DNA of 12,203 bases from Deinococcales bacterium (GTDB taxonomy: Bacteria > Deinococcota > Deinococci > Deinococcales > Deinococcaceae). The translations under genes and the position numbers were made by a program. The first letter of the stretch is position 1; each line of letters opens with the position of its first letter. The notes beneath the pieces were generated by a model. It saw only the letters and a program-made list of their open reading frames with translations. It was not told the DNA's origin and did no database searches. The stretch is taken from contig JACMOA010000364.1 in the NCBI GenBank assembly GCA_014378225.1, positions 1-12,203 of the forward strand. Direction: 5' to 3'. Positions 5,740 through 12,203 of the stretch are shown here, in pieces.

Positions 5740-6362
5740 AGTCCGGGAACCAGCTCCAGGTCGAGTGCTCGAGCGAGTTCCAACAGCCGCACGGTGGGCA
5801 GGCCCATCACATTGAAAAAGTCGCCCTCAATGCGTGAAATCAGCAGCATTCCCTTTTCCTGAATGCCGTACCCACCCGCTTTATACAGACCCTCGCCAGA
5901 AGAGGCATACCAATCCATCTCCAAGCTCGAGAGTTTACGAAACTGCACTTGAGTCGCGTCAAAATCTACCTTGTGTTGTGTGGGCGTGAGCAGGGCAATT
6001 CCGGTGTAGACGGTGTGAACCCGTCCTGAGAGTTGCTCGAGCATGGCTCTATTCTCGAGCGCGTCCACGGGTTTGCCTAGAATCTCGCCACCTAATGCCA
6101 CCACGGTATCCGAGGCGATAATAAATCCGTTTGGCTCGAGCGTTTGAACCACCTTCGCCTTTTGCATCGCCAAATCCTGCACCACTTCCGCAGGGTGGGT
6201 GAAACTCGAGATTTCTTCGGTGTGTGCGGTCAAAACCCGAAAGTTTACCCCAATGCGCTCGAGGAGTTCCCGCCGCCTGGGGCTGCTCGAGGCCAGAATC
6301 CACTGGGCCGGATGAGCGGTTTTAGCACCGATTTTTACATCGCTCGAGTGTTCAGTACCCAC
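5736..6362 (-). CDS. maf: Maf-family nucleotide pyrophosphatase
   Basis: House-cleaning nucleoside triphosphate pyrophosphatase that hydrolyses non-canonical or modified nucleotides and has been linked to septum inhibition. Landmarks: WILASSSPRRRELL (21-34) for phosphate binding, ASDTVVALGGEILGKP (83-98), LSGRVHTVYTGIAL, the GEGLYKAGGYGIQEKG loop and IEGDFFNVMGLP near the C-terminus. The start taken here is GTG 6362, which overlaps deoC by 11 bases. It leaves about 20 residues before the ILASSSPRR core, longer than usual, so a later start is possible, but no better codon with a ribosome site is evident. It lies between deoC and mreC in one overlapping operon. Confidence 0.93.
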   Translation of the reverse strand: MGTEHSSDVKIGAKTAHPAQWILASSSPRRRELLERIGVNFRVLTAHTEEISSFTHPAEVVQDLAMQKAKVVQTLEPNGFIIASDTVVALGGEILGKPVDALENRAMLEQLSGRVHTVYTGIALLTPTQHKVDFDATQVQFRKLSSLEMDWYASSGEGLYKAGGYGIQEKGMLLISRIEGDFFNVMGLPTVRLLELARALDLELVPGL

Positions 6363-7023
6363 TAACGTTCACCGCGCCCTGCACAATCGCCACCCCGCCA
6401 CTCGTTCCCAGCCGGGTCGCTCCAGCCTCAATGAAAGCGTGCGCGTCTTCGGTATTCCGCACCCCGCCCGCCGCTTTAATGCCGATACGCCCGCCCAGAA
6501 TACTCGCCATCAGGCGCACATCCTCGAGCGTGGCCCCCGCACTGCCAAAGCCAGTAGACGTTTTGATAAAATCCACATCGCTCTCGAGCACGTACTCTGT
6601 GACCTGAATCTTTTCTTCACGGCTCAGGTAGCACGTTTCCACAATCACCTTCAAAGTCGCGCCCAGCGTGGCTTCGCGCACCGCCAGAATATCCTCGAGC
6701 ACGCAGGTCCAATCTCCAGATTTGGCCGCTCCGATGTTGATGACCATATCAATTTCGTCGGCTCCCAGTTTCAGGCTTTCACGCGCCTCGAGCGCCTTTT
6801 GCTGTGGAGAAACCGCACCCAGTGGAAACCCGCACACCGTAGCAATCAGCACTCCACTGCCCTCGAGCGCCCGCTTAGCGGTCCGAATCTGGGAGGGGTT
6901 GACGCACACAGCCTTGAAGTGGTGTTCACGGGCCTCGAGACACAGTGTTTCAATCTCAAAGGTGGTGGCGGTGGCTTTGAGCAACGTGTGGTCAATGTAC
7001 TTCGCCAGACTCTGAGCATTCAT
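6352..7023 (-). CDS. deoC: deoxyribose-phosphate aldolase
   Basis: Class I aldolase of deoxynucleoside breakdown: 2-deoxyribose-5-phosphate to glyceraldehyde-3-phosphate and acetaldehyde. At 223 residues it is standard length. DFIKTSTGFG (151-160) carries the Schiff-base lysine Lys154; Asp92 in DEIDMVINIG and Lys183 in IGIKAAGGVR complete the catalytic triad. The N-terminus YIDHTLLKATAT is also typical. ATG 7023 follows a TATCCT box by six bases with no Shine-Dalgarno site, so the mRNA is probably leaderless. It is the first gene of the deoC-maf-mreC operon, whose joint logic is not obvious beyond nucleotide housekeeping. Confidence 0.96.
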   Translation of the reverse strand: MNAQSLAKYIDHTLLKATATTFEIETLCLEAREHHFKAVCVNPSQIRTAKRALEGSGVLIATVCGFPLGAVSPQQKALEARESLKLGADEIDMVINIGAAKSGDWTCVLEDILAVREATLGATLKVIVETCYLSREEKIQVTEYVLESDVDFIKTSTGFGSAGATLEDVRLMASILGGRIGIKAAGGVRNTEDAHAFIEAGATRLGTSGGVAIVQGAVNVSGY

Positions 7024-7029
7024 GGCTAT

Positions 7030-7035
7030 AGGATA
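7030..7035 (-). promoter_or_regulatory. -10 box of the deoC operon (leaderless)
   Basis: Read on the minus strand, TATCCT ends six bases before the deoC ATG. No clear -35 was found. Confidence 0.5.
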
Positions 7036-7155
7036 GCGCAGATGGGGTGGGAGTGGGCTTTGCGCTCGAGGGATAAGATGAATGCAACACTAGCAGCGCG
7101 GAATGGGATTGTGAGTTCCTAGCCAGACGATAGAATACGACTGCTAGAGTTTTCT

Positions 7156-7899
7156 TTAGATTTTTGAGTCAAGATACTGGAGAATAGTTCTGATAGTGTT
7201 GGAAACTAAGATGGCTTCAGCTTCACCAACTAATTCACTGTTTGGATGTGCTAGACTTGAATTATTGCGTATAGGGCTGAGCGCATCTAAAATATTAGAA
7301 AAAGAATTAAATAACTTTTCCATATTAGGATTTCCATTTTCCTTAAGGATTTTGGGATGGTTACGACGAATTACTTTAAACAGCTTACTTATTGTATCTT
7401 CTTTATTATGAACAAAGTCAAGCTGGTTGCAGACTGAAATTAAATAACCATGAATGACGGTATGCATACGGTCAACAGCACCAATCGGATTTCCTTCCGC
7501 TTGAGCTTTTTCGGCTTCCAATAATGCGGCAGTTACGGCCTCACGGGAAAAATTAGGTACAGAGCCAACGGTTAAAACTTTTTCCAGACGGTCTGCGATA
7601 AATGTGAGTTCGTTGAACAAATCCCATGTTCTTGTATCGGGTCTGTTGGGATGCTCTACGGGAAATCTTGCTAGAGTTCCGCGTATAATTTTGGCCTGTA
7701 CTCCTGGCGTTGACCCACGCAAAATAGATAAGAACTTTTCTCGAGTTGTACCTTCAAAACTCTCTAGACTAATTTCTAGACCACAAAATTCTGGATAAAA
7801 CTCTCCGTGTGTTCTATAGCTAAAATCTCCCAAATACCCACCCGTTACTCCAATATATTGATTAACTAATTTCATTGCCTCTTGCATATGAAGTGCCAC
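7156..7899 (-). CDS. abortive infection family protein (247 aa)
   Basis: The N-terminal half has VTGGYLGDFSYRTHGEFYPEFCGLEI and GTTREKFLSILRGSTPGVQAKIIRG, a block commonly seen at the start of proteins with an Abi_C domain (abortive infection C-terminus). The C-terminal half fits that domain: AVDRMHTVIHGYLISVC (about 140-156), a KLFKVIRRNHPK segment and SSLAHPNSELVGEAEAILVSNTIRTIL, whose SLAHP resembles HEPN-type R-x4-6-H motifs. The likely role is phage defence by growth arrest, but the mechanism is not known from sequence. GTG 7899 has AAGGA eight bases upstream; ATGs at residues 5 and 9 are alternatives. The gene is visibly AT-rich and holds one CTCGAG (7740) where about seven would be usual here. 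This supports recent acquisition. It stands alone, with no mobility gene beside it. Confidence 0.75.
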   Translation of the reverse strand: MALHMQEAMKLVNQYIGVTGGYLGDFSYRTHGEFYPEFCGLEISLESFEGTTREKFLSILRGSTPGVQAKIIRGTLARFPVEHPNRPDTRTWDLFNELTFIADRLEKVLTVGSVPNFSREAVTAALLEAEKAQAEGNPIGAVDRMHTVIHGYLISVCNQLDFVHNKEDTISKLFKVIRRNHPKILKENGNPNMEKLFNSFSNILDALSPIRNNSSLAHPNSELVGEAEAILVSNTIRTILQYLDSKI

Positions 7900-8091
7900 T
7901 TTACCATCCTTAGAAAAATATTAACTATTTTAAATTATGCTCACTCGAGCGCTAAACATCAATCAGCATTTCGGCTTATGTCCCTCGAGCGTCAACCCAC
8001 TGCGTAATTCGTGAACGGTCCTCGCCCAGACAACTGAACCCCAACACAATCTGCTGTCAGCCTATCCCCCGCTCGAGCACTCTTCCAATAA

Positions 8092-9192
8092 TCACCGCGC
8101 TTTCGGCATTCTCACCACGGCTTCCACCTCGTTCGCCAACCGCGCTGCGGCCCCCGCCGGACACAATCCTCTTGCCGCGTCTCGCATTTCCCCCATAGTT
8201 TCGCGGTTCAGCAAATCCAGCAACACACCCGGCAAATGGTTTAAATCTTCCTGCAAAATAGTGCGGCCTGCCCCGGCATTTTCTACGGCTTTTGCATTGG
8301 CCATCTGGTGATTTTCCGCGCTCGAGGGCAGCGGAACCATACACAGCGGGACCCCATGAAAAGCAGCCTCTCCCAGTGTGCTCGAGCCTGCACGGGTGAT
8401 GGCGAGGTCCGCACAGCTCCAGGCCGCCACCGCATCAATAAAGCCACGCACCCTGTACCACTCGAGATGGCGTACCTGCGGGGCCAGGGTGGTCAGATGA
8501 GCGCGTCCACTCGAGTGCAATACCTGCACACTGCGGCTGCCCACCTTCAAAATGCCTTCGCGTCCAAATGCCCCCTCGAGCGCTCCCGGAACGTGGGTGT
8601 TCAGGGCCAGCGACCCCTGAGAGCCGCCCATGACCAGTAGGGTAAGTGGGCCGTCCTGAAGGCCGAGTTTTTGCAGGGCCATCTTGCGATTCATGCGCTC
8701 TTCACGAACCGGAACGCCTACCCAGCGCGATTCCTTACTTTTGAGTCCCTTCACTTCCGGGTAAGCCGTGGTGATTAAGGTAGCCCCCCGTGCAGCCAGT
8801 CTTTGGGTGAGGCCCAATTGGGCGTTTTGTTCGTGCAGCACCGTGGGAATATGTAGGCTCTGCGCGGCCAGAATTCCGGGCAAACTGGCAAATCCGCCAA
8901 AACCCACCACGGTGAGCGGCTGAATTTTTTGCAATAACTTGCGGGCCTCGAGCAAGCCGCGTCCAGCCTGAATCAGCTCGAGTGGATTGGGCCGCCCCCG
9001 GTCAATCTTTCCGGCGTGTACCCCGTAAAAAGCAATGTTTTCCTCGGAGCAAATGCGCTGCTCCATGCCTCCGGTCTGGCCAATCAGTACCACATCAAAG
9101 CCGCGTGGTACGAGTTCTCGAGCCAGGGCCACCGCCGGGTAGATGTGTCCTCCAGTGCCACCGGTGGACAGCACAACTGTTCTATTAGACAT
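8092..9192 (-). CDS. murG: UDP-GlcNAc:lipid I N-acetylglucosaminyltransferase MurG
   Basis: Family 28 glycosyltransferase that adds GlcNAc to lipid I to give lipid II on the inner face of the membrane. At 366 residues it is typical. The N-terminal domain has STGGTGGHIYPA (9-20, catalytic His16), GFGGFASLPGILAA and LHEQNAQLGL. The C-terminal, UDP-GlcNAc-binding domain has VMGGSQGS, CADLAITRAGSSTLGE and PLPSSAENHQMANA. ATG 9192 follows a TATACT box (10-base gap) with no Shine-Dalgarno site. Its usual dcw neighbours (ftsW, murC, ftsQ) are absent; the gene lies alone behind an unrecognised one, separated by 57 bases. Confidence 0.96.
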   Translation of the reverse strand: MSNRTVVLSTGGTGGHIYPAVALARELVPRGFDVVLIGQTGGMEQRICSEENIAFYGVHAGKIDRGRPNPLELIQAGRGLLEARKLLQKIQPLTVVGFGGFASLPGILAAQSLHIPTVLHEQNAQLGLTQRLAARGATLITTAYPEVKGLKSKESRWVGVPVREERMNRKMALQKLGLQDGPLTLLVMGGSQGSLALNTHVPGALEGAFGREGILKVGSRSVQVLHSSGRAHLTTLAPQVRHLEWYRVRGFIDAVAAWSCADLAITRAGSSTLGEAAFHGVPLCMVPLPSSAENHQMANAKAVENAGAGRTILQEDLNHLPGVLLDLLNRETMGEMRDAARGLCPAGAAARLANEVEAVVRMPKAR

Positions 9193-9195
9193 TTA

Positions 9196-9230
9196 TGACA
9201 ACAGTATACCGGGATTTTGACCCGAACTCG
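9196..9230 (-). promoter_or_regulatory. -10 box and short inverted repeat before murG
   Basis: On the minus strand TATACT lies ten bases before the murG ATG, immediately after TCGGGTCAAAATCCCGG, whose ends (CGGG/CCCG) can pair. No good -35 is seen. MurG may therefore have its own promoter in addition to any read-through from the gene above. Confidence 0.4.
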
Positions 9231-9249
9231 AGCGCCTAAACCCGCCCTC

Positions 9250-9804
9250 CTAAACCCGAACACCACAGGCCCGCTCGAGCAGCACGCGCCATTCTTCTTT
9301 GGAAAACCTGCGTGGATAGAACTTGGCTGAATCTGGAAGGGTGGGTTCCGGCTCGAGGTCAGCAAAATTCTGTATCGCTCTAGCCTCGTCTAAACCTTGC
9401 ACCTGCCCTCTAGGATGGACTTTGTACACCGCTGACGCTTTTAGAATCAGGGTTCGATTTTTGGTGAAGGCCAGAGTGAAGCTGAAATTCAGACTGTACT
9501 CCCGCGTCAGCGTGTCCTTGAGCGGACCAAAATCTCTAACCGCCAGCGCGATTAGGGCCGGATGCAGGGTGATGTCCTCCTCGAGCGCCCGTCGTTCGTC
9601 TAGCAGTCCACCTGCTCGCTCCACGGTGTACCCTTCGACAACTCGCCTGCACGTTTCCTCAGTATCACCCCGTTGCAGCCGCACTTTTCGGCCTGCTCTC
9701 TCAGCCCCCTCGAGCAACATCCACAGCCGTTGCAGGCTGCTATAACTCTCGAGCTGAAAATAGCCGCCGGGATAAGTGGAAAGGGGCTGGGTTGGTCGTT
9801 TCAT
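9250..9804 (-). CDS. unrecognised protein (184 aa)
   Basis: I do not recognise the family. The protein starts MKRPTQPLSTYPGGYFQLES, has no signal peptide or membrane segment, and is charged throughout. Its middle (LNFSFTLAFTKNRTLILKASAVYKVHP, about 104-130) reads as two beta strands. The front (about 20-70) and end (SKEEWRVLLERACGV) are helical. It carries several CTCGAG sites and codon use like its neighbours, so it appears native. ATG 9804 is the only Met near the front; the upstream DNA is AT-rich (TAATAGAAT directly before the ATG). It precedes murG on the same strand by 57 bases and may be co-transcribed with it. It could be a lineage-specific protein. Confidence 0.65.
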   Translation of the reverse strand: MKRPTQPLSTYPGGYFQLESYSSLQRLWMLLEGAERAGRKVRLQRGDTEETCRRVVEGYTVERAGGLLDERRALEEDITLHPALIALAVRDFGPLKDTLTREYSLNFSFTLAFTKNRTLILKASAVYKVHPRGQVQGLDEARAIQNFADLEPEPTLPDSAKFYPRRFSKEEWRVLLERACGVRV

Positions 9805-9925
9805 ATTCTATTAGCAAGATTTTACTTTATGTTCAAAAATATAGAGCAAACCTAAAAAAGCAAAAAGTGGCTTCCCACACGTCTTAAGCGCATCACTCAT
9901 TACCAAAATCCAAGAGTCTCGAGAC

Positions 9926-9951
9926 AAAAAAAGGCGCTCTCTCGAGCGCTT
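9926..9951 (-). terminator. orphan minus-strand intrinsic terminator
   Basis: GCGCTC (9934-9939) and GAGCGC (9944-9949) form a stem with a four-base loop, extended by a G-T and an A-T pair. On the minus strand it is followed by seven T (complement of the A run 9926-9932). No annotated minus-strand gene ends here: it lies between two divergent genes, 122 bases upstream of the 9804 start. Confidence 0.65.
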
Positions 9952-9959
9952 ATAAAAGT

Positions 9960-10017
9960 TACAATAGACCCTTATACGTTATACGTCAAGCCTATACAAC
10001 GACGCTACAACTGTCAA
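9960..10017 (-). promoter_or_regulatory. candidate minus-strand promoters facing the orphan terminator
   Basis: Read on the minus strand, TTGACG (complement of 9984-9989) and TATTGT (9961-9966) are spaced 17 bp. TTGACA (10012-10017) and TATAGG (9991-9996) are spaced 15 bp. Transcripts would run only about 30-60 nt before the terminator at 9926-9951. The plus strand also has a TACAAT at 9960-9965. The AT-rich block with tandem TTATACG could produce such matches by chance. Confidence 0.3.
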
Positions 10018-10048
10018 AAAGGTTCATTTCGGGTCAGGAGTTGCGGCG

Positions 10049-10054
10049 TACCAT
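10049..10054 (+). promoter_or_regulatory. -10 box of the binding-protein gene (leaderless)
   Basis: TACCAT ends six bases before the ATG at 10061, the same spacing as for deoC and the ACT-domain gene. No clear -35 at the usual distance. Confidence 0.45.
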
Positions 10055-10060
10055 AGCCGT

Positions 10061-11029
10061 ATGAAGAATCTTGCCCTCTTTACTGCGCTATCGCTGCTTT
10101 CTGGACTTCAGACCTCGAGCGCCCAATCCGCCAAAGTCACGCTGGGTCTGGGTTACATTCCCAACATTCAATTTGCACCCTTTTACGTCGCGCTCGAGCA
10201 GGGGTACTTCAAGGCCGAGGGCTTTGATGTGGCGCTCGAGCACGGGTACGCTTCTCAACTTCTGCCGTTACTTTTGGCGGGCCGGATAGATTATCTGGTG
10301 GGCGATGCCGAGGACGCCGTGTTTGCCAGGGCGCAAAATCAGCCGCTGCGCTATGTGCTGGCGATGTACCAGTCGCTGCCGGTCACGCTGTTTAGCTTAT
10401 CTGAGAAAAAAATTAGCAAACTCTCCGACTTAAAGGGAAAAACCATCGGGATTCCCGGACCGTTCGGCTCGAGCTATTACGCGCTCCAGTCCGCGCTCAG
10501 CAAAAATAAACTGACAGACCAGGACGTAACCCTGCAAACCGTGGGATACGCCCAGCTCGAGGCGGTGCGTAGCGGCAAGGTAGACGCCGCCCTGGGATTT
10601 ATCAACAACGAACCGCTGACCCTGAAAAAGAGCGGTGTGGCTGTGAACACCCTCAGCCTGAGCAGCTTTTACCCGATGGTGGGCAACGGCGTAATCACCA
10701 CGGACAAAACCCTATCCAATGCTGCCAGCGCCAAGAAATTCTTGCGGGCCATTCAAAAGGGTATTGCCTTCACGGTTAAAAATCCTCAGAAAGCTTTTGA
10801 GGACAGCAAAAAGTACGTAGACAAGCTGGACGCAGGCCAGCTCGAGGTCCTGAACGCTTCCATTCCACTGATGAAAAGCGCCTACACCGCCAAAAATGGT
10901 TTGGGCTTCAGTGATACGGGCAACTGGTCCAGAGCGCTAAGCTATCTCAAGAATAGTGGCCAGCTCAAAAGTAGCTTGCCCTCGAGCGCGTTTTACAGCA
11001 ATGCTTATTTGCAAAAGGGAATTCAATAA
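10061..11029 (+). CDS. ABC transporter substrate-binding protein, NMT1/THI5 (ThiY)-like
   Basis: Exported solute receptor of 322 residues. The first 21-24 residues form a signal peptide (MKNLALFTALSLLSGLQTSSA, then AQSA). The mature part opens VTLGLGYIPNIQFAPFYVALEQGYFKAEGFDV, the signature of NMT1/THI5-like and SsuA-type binding proteins. GKTIGIPGPFGSSYYAL and VDAALGFINNEP follow in the expected order. Relatives bind formylaminopyrimidine (thiamine salvage), taurine or other sulfonates; the substrate cannot be fixed here. No TPP-riboswitch-like sequence is seen in the 256 bases upstream. The permease and ATPase are not next to it: the gene downstream is convergent and belongs to a sugar system, so its partners must lie elsewhere. 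A strong terminator follows. Confidence 0.88.
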   Translation: MKNLALFTALSLLSGLQTSSAQSAKVTLGLGYIPNIQFAPFYVALEQGYFKAEGFDVALEHGYASQLLPLLLAGRIDYLVGDAEDAVFARAQNQPLRYVLAMYQSLPVTLFSLSEKKISKLSDLKGKTIGIPGPFGSSYYALQSALSKNKLTDQDVTLQTVGYAQLEAVRSGKVDAALGFINNEPLTLKKSGVAVNTLSLSSFYPMVGNGVITTDKTLSNAASAKKFLRAIQKGIAFTVKNPQKAFEDSKKYVDKLDAGQLEVLNASIPLMKSAYTAKNGLGFSDTGNWSRALSYLKNSGQLKSSLPSSAFYSNAYLQKGIQ

Positions 11030-11065
11030 AATTGGGATACACTCTCGAGCTTTACCCTCGAGCAC

Positions 11066-11110
11066 AAAAAAGCACCGAATCTGTTTGGAACGCAGATTCG
11101 GTGCTTTTTT
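11066..11110. terminator. bidirectional intrinsic terminator between convergent genes
   Basis: An 18-bp perfect inverted repeat (11066-11083 with 11093-11110), nine-base loop, GC-rich core GCACCGAATCTG, flanked by six A on one side and six T on the other. It therefore works on both strands, ending the binding-protein gene at 11029 and the ATPase gene at 11145. Confidence 0.95.
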
Positions 11111-11144
11111 GTTTCACACTCGAACGCAGGACTCTAAAAATAGT

Positions 11145-11897
11145 TCAGGCACTTTCCCGCAGCACTCGAGGCAGTTTACCGGCAATAATCATCTCGAGCA
11201 CCTCGTCCTGAGTCACGTCATCGGTTCGCACCGAGCCTACCACGCGCCCGCCCTTCATCACAGTGAGGCGGTCACACAAATCAAAGATGTCGTGCATGTC
11301 GTGTGAGATGAGGAAAATGCCCACACCTTCTTTTTTGAGGGTCATGATGAGTTCGTTCACCTGCGCGGTTTCCTGCATTCCCAGCGCGGCGGTGGGTTCG
11401 TCCATAATCAGCACTTTGGCCTTAAAAAAGATAGCCCGACTGATGGCAATACACTGGCGCTGACCGCCGGAGAAGTTATAAACCGGGGCCTTCAGATTGG
11501 GAATTTTGACCTTAAGGCGCTCGAGCACCTTACGCGCTTCAACTTCCATGCCGTCCTCGTCCAGTTGACCACCGCGCAGCAATTCACGGCCCAGAAAAAT
11601 ATTAGCTGGGACATCCAGGTTGTCAGCCAGGGCCAGGGTTTGGTAGATGGTCTCGATGCCGAGGTCCTGCGCCGCACGGGGCGTGGGAATTTTAACTTCT
11701 TTGCCCTCGATGAGCACCTGTCCTACATCAGCGCTGTAAGCACCGGAAAGCACCTTAATCAAGGTAGACTTGCCCGCACCGTTATGACCCAGTAGCCCGA
11801 CCACCTCGCCGGGATACAGGTCAATGCTGACATCCTCGAGCGAACGCACCCCACCGAAGTGTTTGGAAATATTGTTCATTTGAACCAGGGGTTGCAT
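11145..11897 (-). CDS. sugar ABC transporter ATP-binding protein (FrcA-like)
   Basis: Cytoplasmic ATPase of 250 residues with a single nucleotide-binding domain. Walker A GHNGAGKS (37-44), Q-loop Gln86 in [23 protein letters not shown], signature NFSGGQRQ (141-148), Walker [13 protein letters not shown] (162-173) and switch His199 in LISHDMHDI are all intact. The ANIFLGRE and PTAALG pieces are typical of the carbohydrate uptake (CUT2) class. The single domain matches FrcA rather than the duplicated RbsA/XylG form. It powers import of a monosaccharide, perhaps fructose, ribose or a related sugar. ATG 11897 has a good GAGGAG site. A 237-base gap separates it from the permease gene upstream on the same strand. 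Confidence 0.92.
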   Translation of the reverse strand: MQPLVQMNNISKHFGGVRSLEDVSIDLYPGEVVGLLGHNGAGKSTLIKVLSGAYSADVGQVLIEGKEVKIPTPRAAQDLGIETIYQTLALADNLDVPANIFLGRELLRGGQLDEDGMEVEARKVLERLKVKIPNLKAPVYNFSGGQRQCIAISRAIFFKAKVLIMDEPTAALGMQETAQVNELIMTLKKEGVGIFLISHDMHDIFDLCDRLTVMKGGRVVGSVRTDDVTQDEVLEMIIAGKLPRVLRESA

Positions 11898-12079
11898 TTT
11901 ACTCCTCGTTTGATTTTGAAGAAAGCAGGGTTGCCGAAAGACTGCGAAATAGCCCGTCCCGAAAAGTGCTGTTCAGAACAAAATGGCATAATCCGGTCAA
12001 GATGGCACCTAAAAGACTTATTTGGCCTCAACTCGAGCTATAAATCGTAGGGTCCCGCTCGAGCGCTGAATTCTTTGGC

Positions 12080-12111
12080 GAGCAAAGCTTTTAACCCTTA
12101 ACCCTTTGCTC
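12080..12111. repeat. hairpin with TTAACCC repeats between permease and ATPase genes
   Basis: GAGCAAAG (12080-12087) and CTTTGCTC (12104-12111) form an 8-bp perfect stem around a 16-base loop with tandem TTAACCC copies. It lies 24 bases after the permease stop and could protect or partly terminate the transcript. No T-run follows on the minus strand. The rest of 11898-12134 shows no gene. Confidence 0.6.
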
Positions 12112-12134
12112 TCTGCGGCCACTTTTACGCTTGC

Positions 12135-12203
12135 CTACTTAACGCGGTTGCGGTTGTAAAACACGTCCAGCAGAACCGCCAGCATCAACACAATTCCCTG
12201 AAC
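12135..12203 (-). CDS. sugar ABC transporter permease, C-terminal end
   Basis: The last 22 codons before TAG at 12137-12135 read VQGIVLMLAVLLDVFYNRNR plus VK. One hydrophobic helix followed by a basic cytoplasmic tail is typical of the end of RbsC/FrcC-type permeases (VQGxxLILAVLLD). The position just upstream of an FrcA-like ATPase on the same strand supports this. The rest of the gene lies beyond the window. Confidence 0.8.
   Translation of the reverse strand, partial: VQGIVLMLAVLLDVFYNRNRVK

Larger units (their letters stand above)
196..12063. repeat. dispersed CTCGAG palindrome, about 109 copies
   Basis: By manual count CTCGAG occurs about 109 times from 196 to 12063, one per about 110 bases, in coding and intergenic DNA. 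In genes it is most often read as Leu-Glu or Ser-Ser. Gaps include 1-195, about 2690-3030 (conserved cysS core) and 7071-7943 (one copy, across the Abi gene). Confidence 0.95.

Noticed and set aside
6439..7122. Plus-strand ORF of 227 residues opposite deoC
   Set aside because: deoC on the minus strand has all catalytic residues; this frame is its antisense shadow.
8057..8344. Minus-strand 95-residue ORF overlapping the murG end
   Set aside because: It lies in another frame of murG, is Gly/Arg-rich and low in complexity, and has no start signal.
9237..9261. Direct repeat CCTAAACCCG on either side of the 9250 stop
   Set aside because: Two short copies only, in C-rich DNA; no mobile element or structure to go with them.
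9971..9986. Tandem TTATACG as an operator
   Set aside because: Two 7-bp copies in an AT-rich stretch, with no symmetry and no link to a known regulator family.
9805..10060. TPP riboswitch ahead of the ThiY-like gene
   Set aside because: No thi-box-like sequence, and the -10 box six bases before the ATG leaves no room for a leader RNA.

Overview
The window looks like chromosomal DNA of a moderate-GC member of the Deinococcota (Deinococcus/Meiothermus-like). This is an inference. It rests on the frequent -10 element placed 6-7 nt before a start codon (leaderless mRNAs, common in that phylum), on the gene set (deoC-maf-mreC, murG, CHAD protein, ThiY-like binding protein, FrcA-like ATPase), and on compact divergent layout. 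The palindrome CTCGAG occurs about 109 times by manual count (about 3 expected in random sequence), in genes and intergenic DNA alike. It acts as a genome signature similar to HIP1 of cyanobacteria.

Layout. 1-150: C-terminus of an Excalibur-domain protein. About 271-1160 (minus): a decaying toxin-antitoxin island with a frameshifted PIN toxin, a small antitoxin-like gene overlapping it by 4 bp, and a truncated HTH-antitoxin-like gene. 1414-1800: ACT-domain protein. 1859-2010: a promoter, a 13-codon leaderless leader peptide with adjacent Cys-Cys codons, competing RNA hairpins and an intrinsic terminator, all just ahead of cysS (2103-3557). This reads as a cysteine-sensing transcription attenuator and is the most notable find. 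3770-4878: CHAD-domain protein behind a PHO-box-like 11-bp direct repeat, followed closely by a small deoxyribosyltransferase-like protein. 7023 down to 4963 (minus): deoC-maf-mreC, an overlapping operon. 7899-7156 (minus): an AT-rich, CTCGAG-poor abortive-infection family gene, probably acquired. 9804-8092 (minus): an unrecognised protein, then murG. 10061-11029: secreted ThiY/NMT1-like binding protein, separated by a strong bidirectional terminator from 11897-11145 (minus), a sugar ABC ATPase. The end of its permease partner is at 12203-12135.

Functionally the window mixes housekeeping genes (cysteinyl-tRNA synthesis, cell-shape and peptidoglycan genes, nucleoside catabolism, house-cleaning nucleotide hydrolysis), two ABC uptake systems, and mobile or defence-related genes. 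Most genes are complete; both edge genes are cut by the window.
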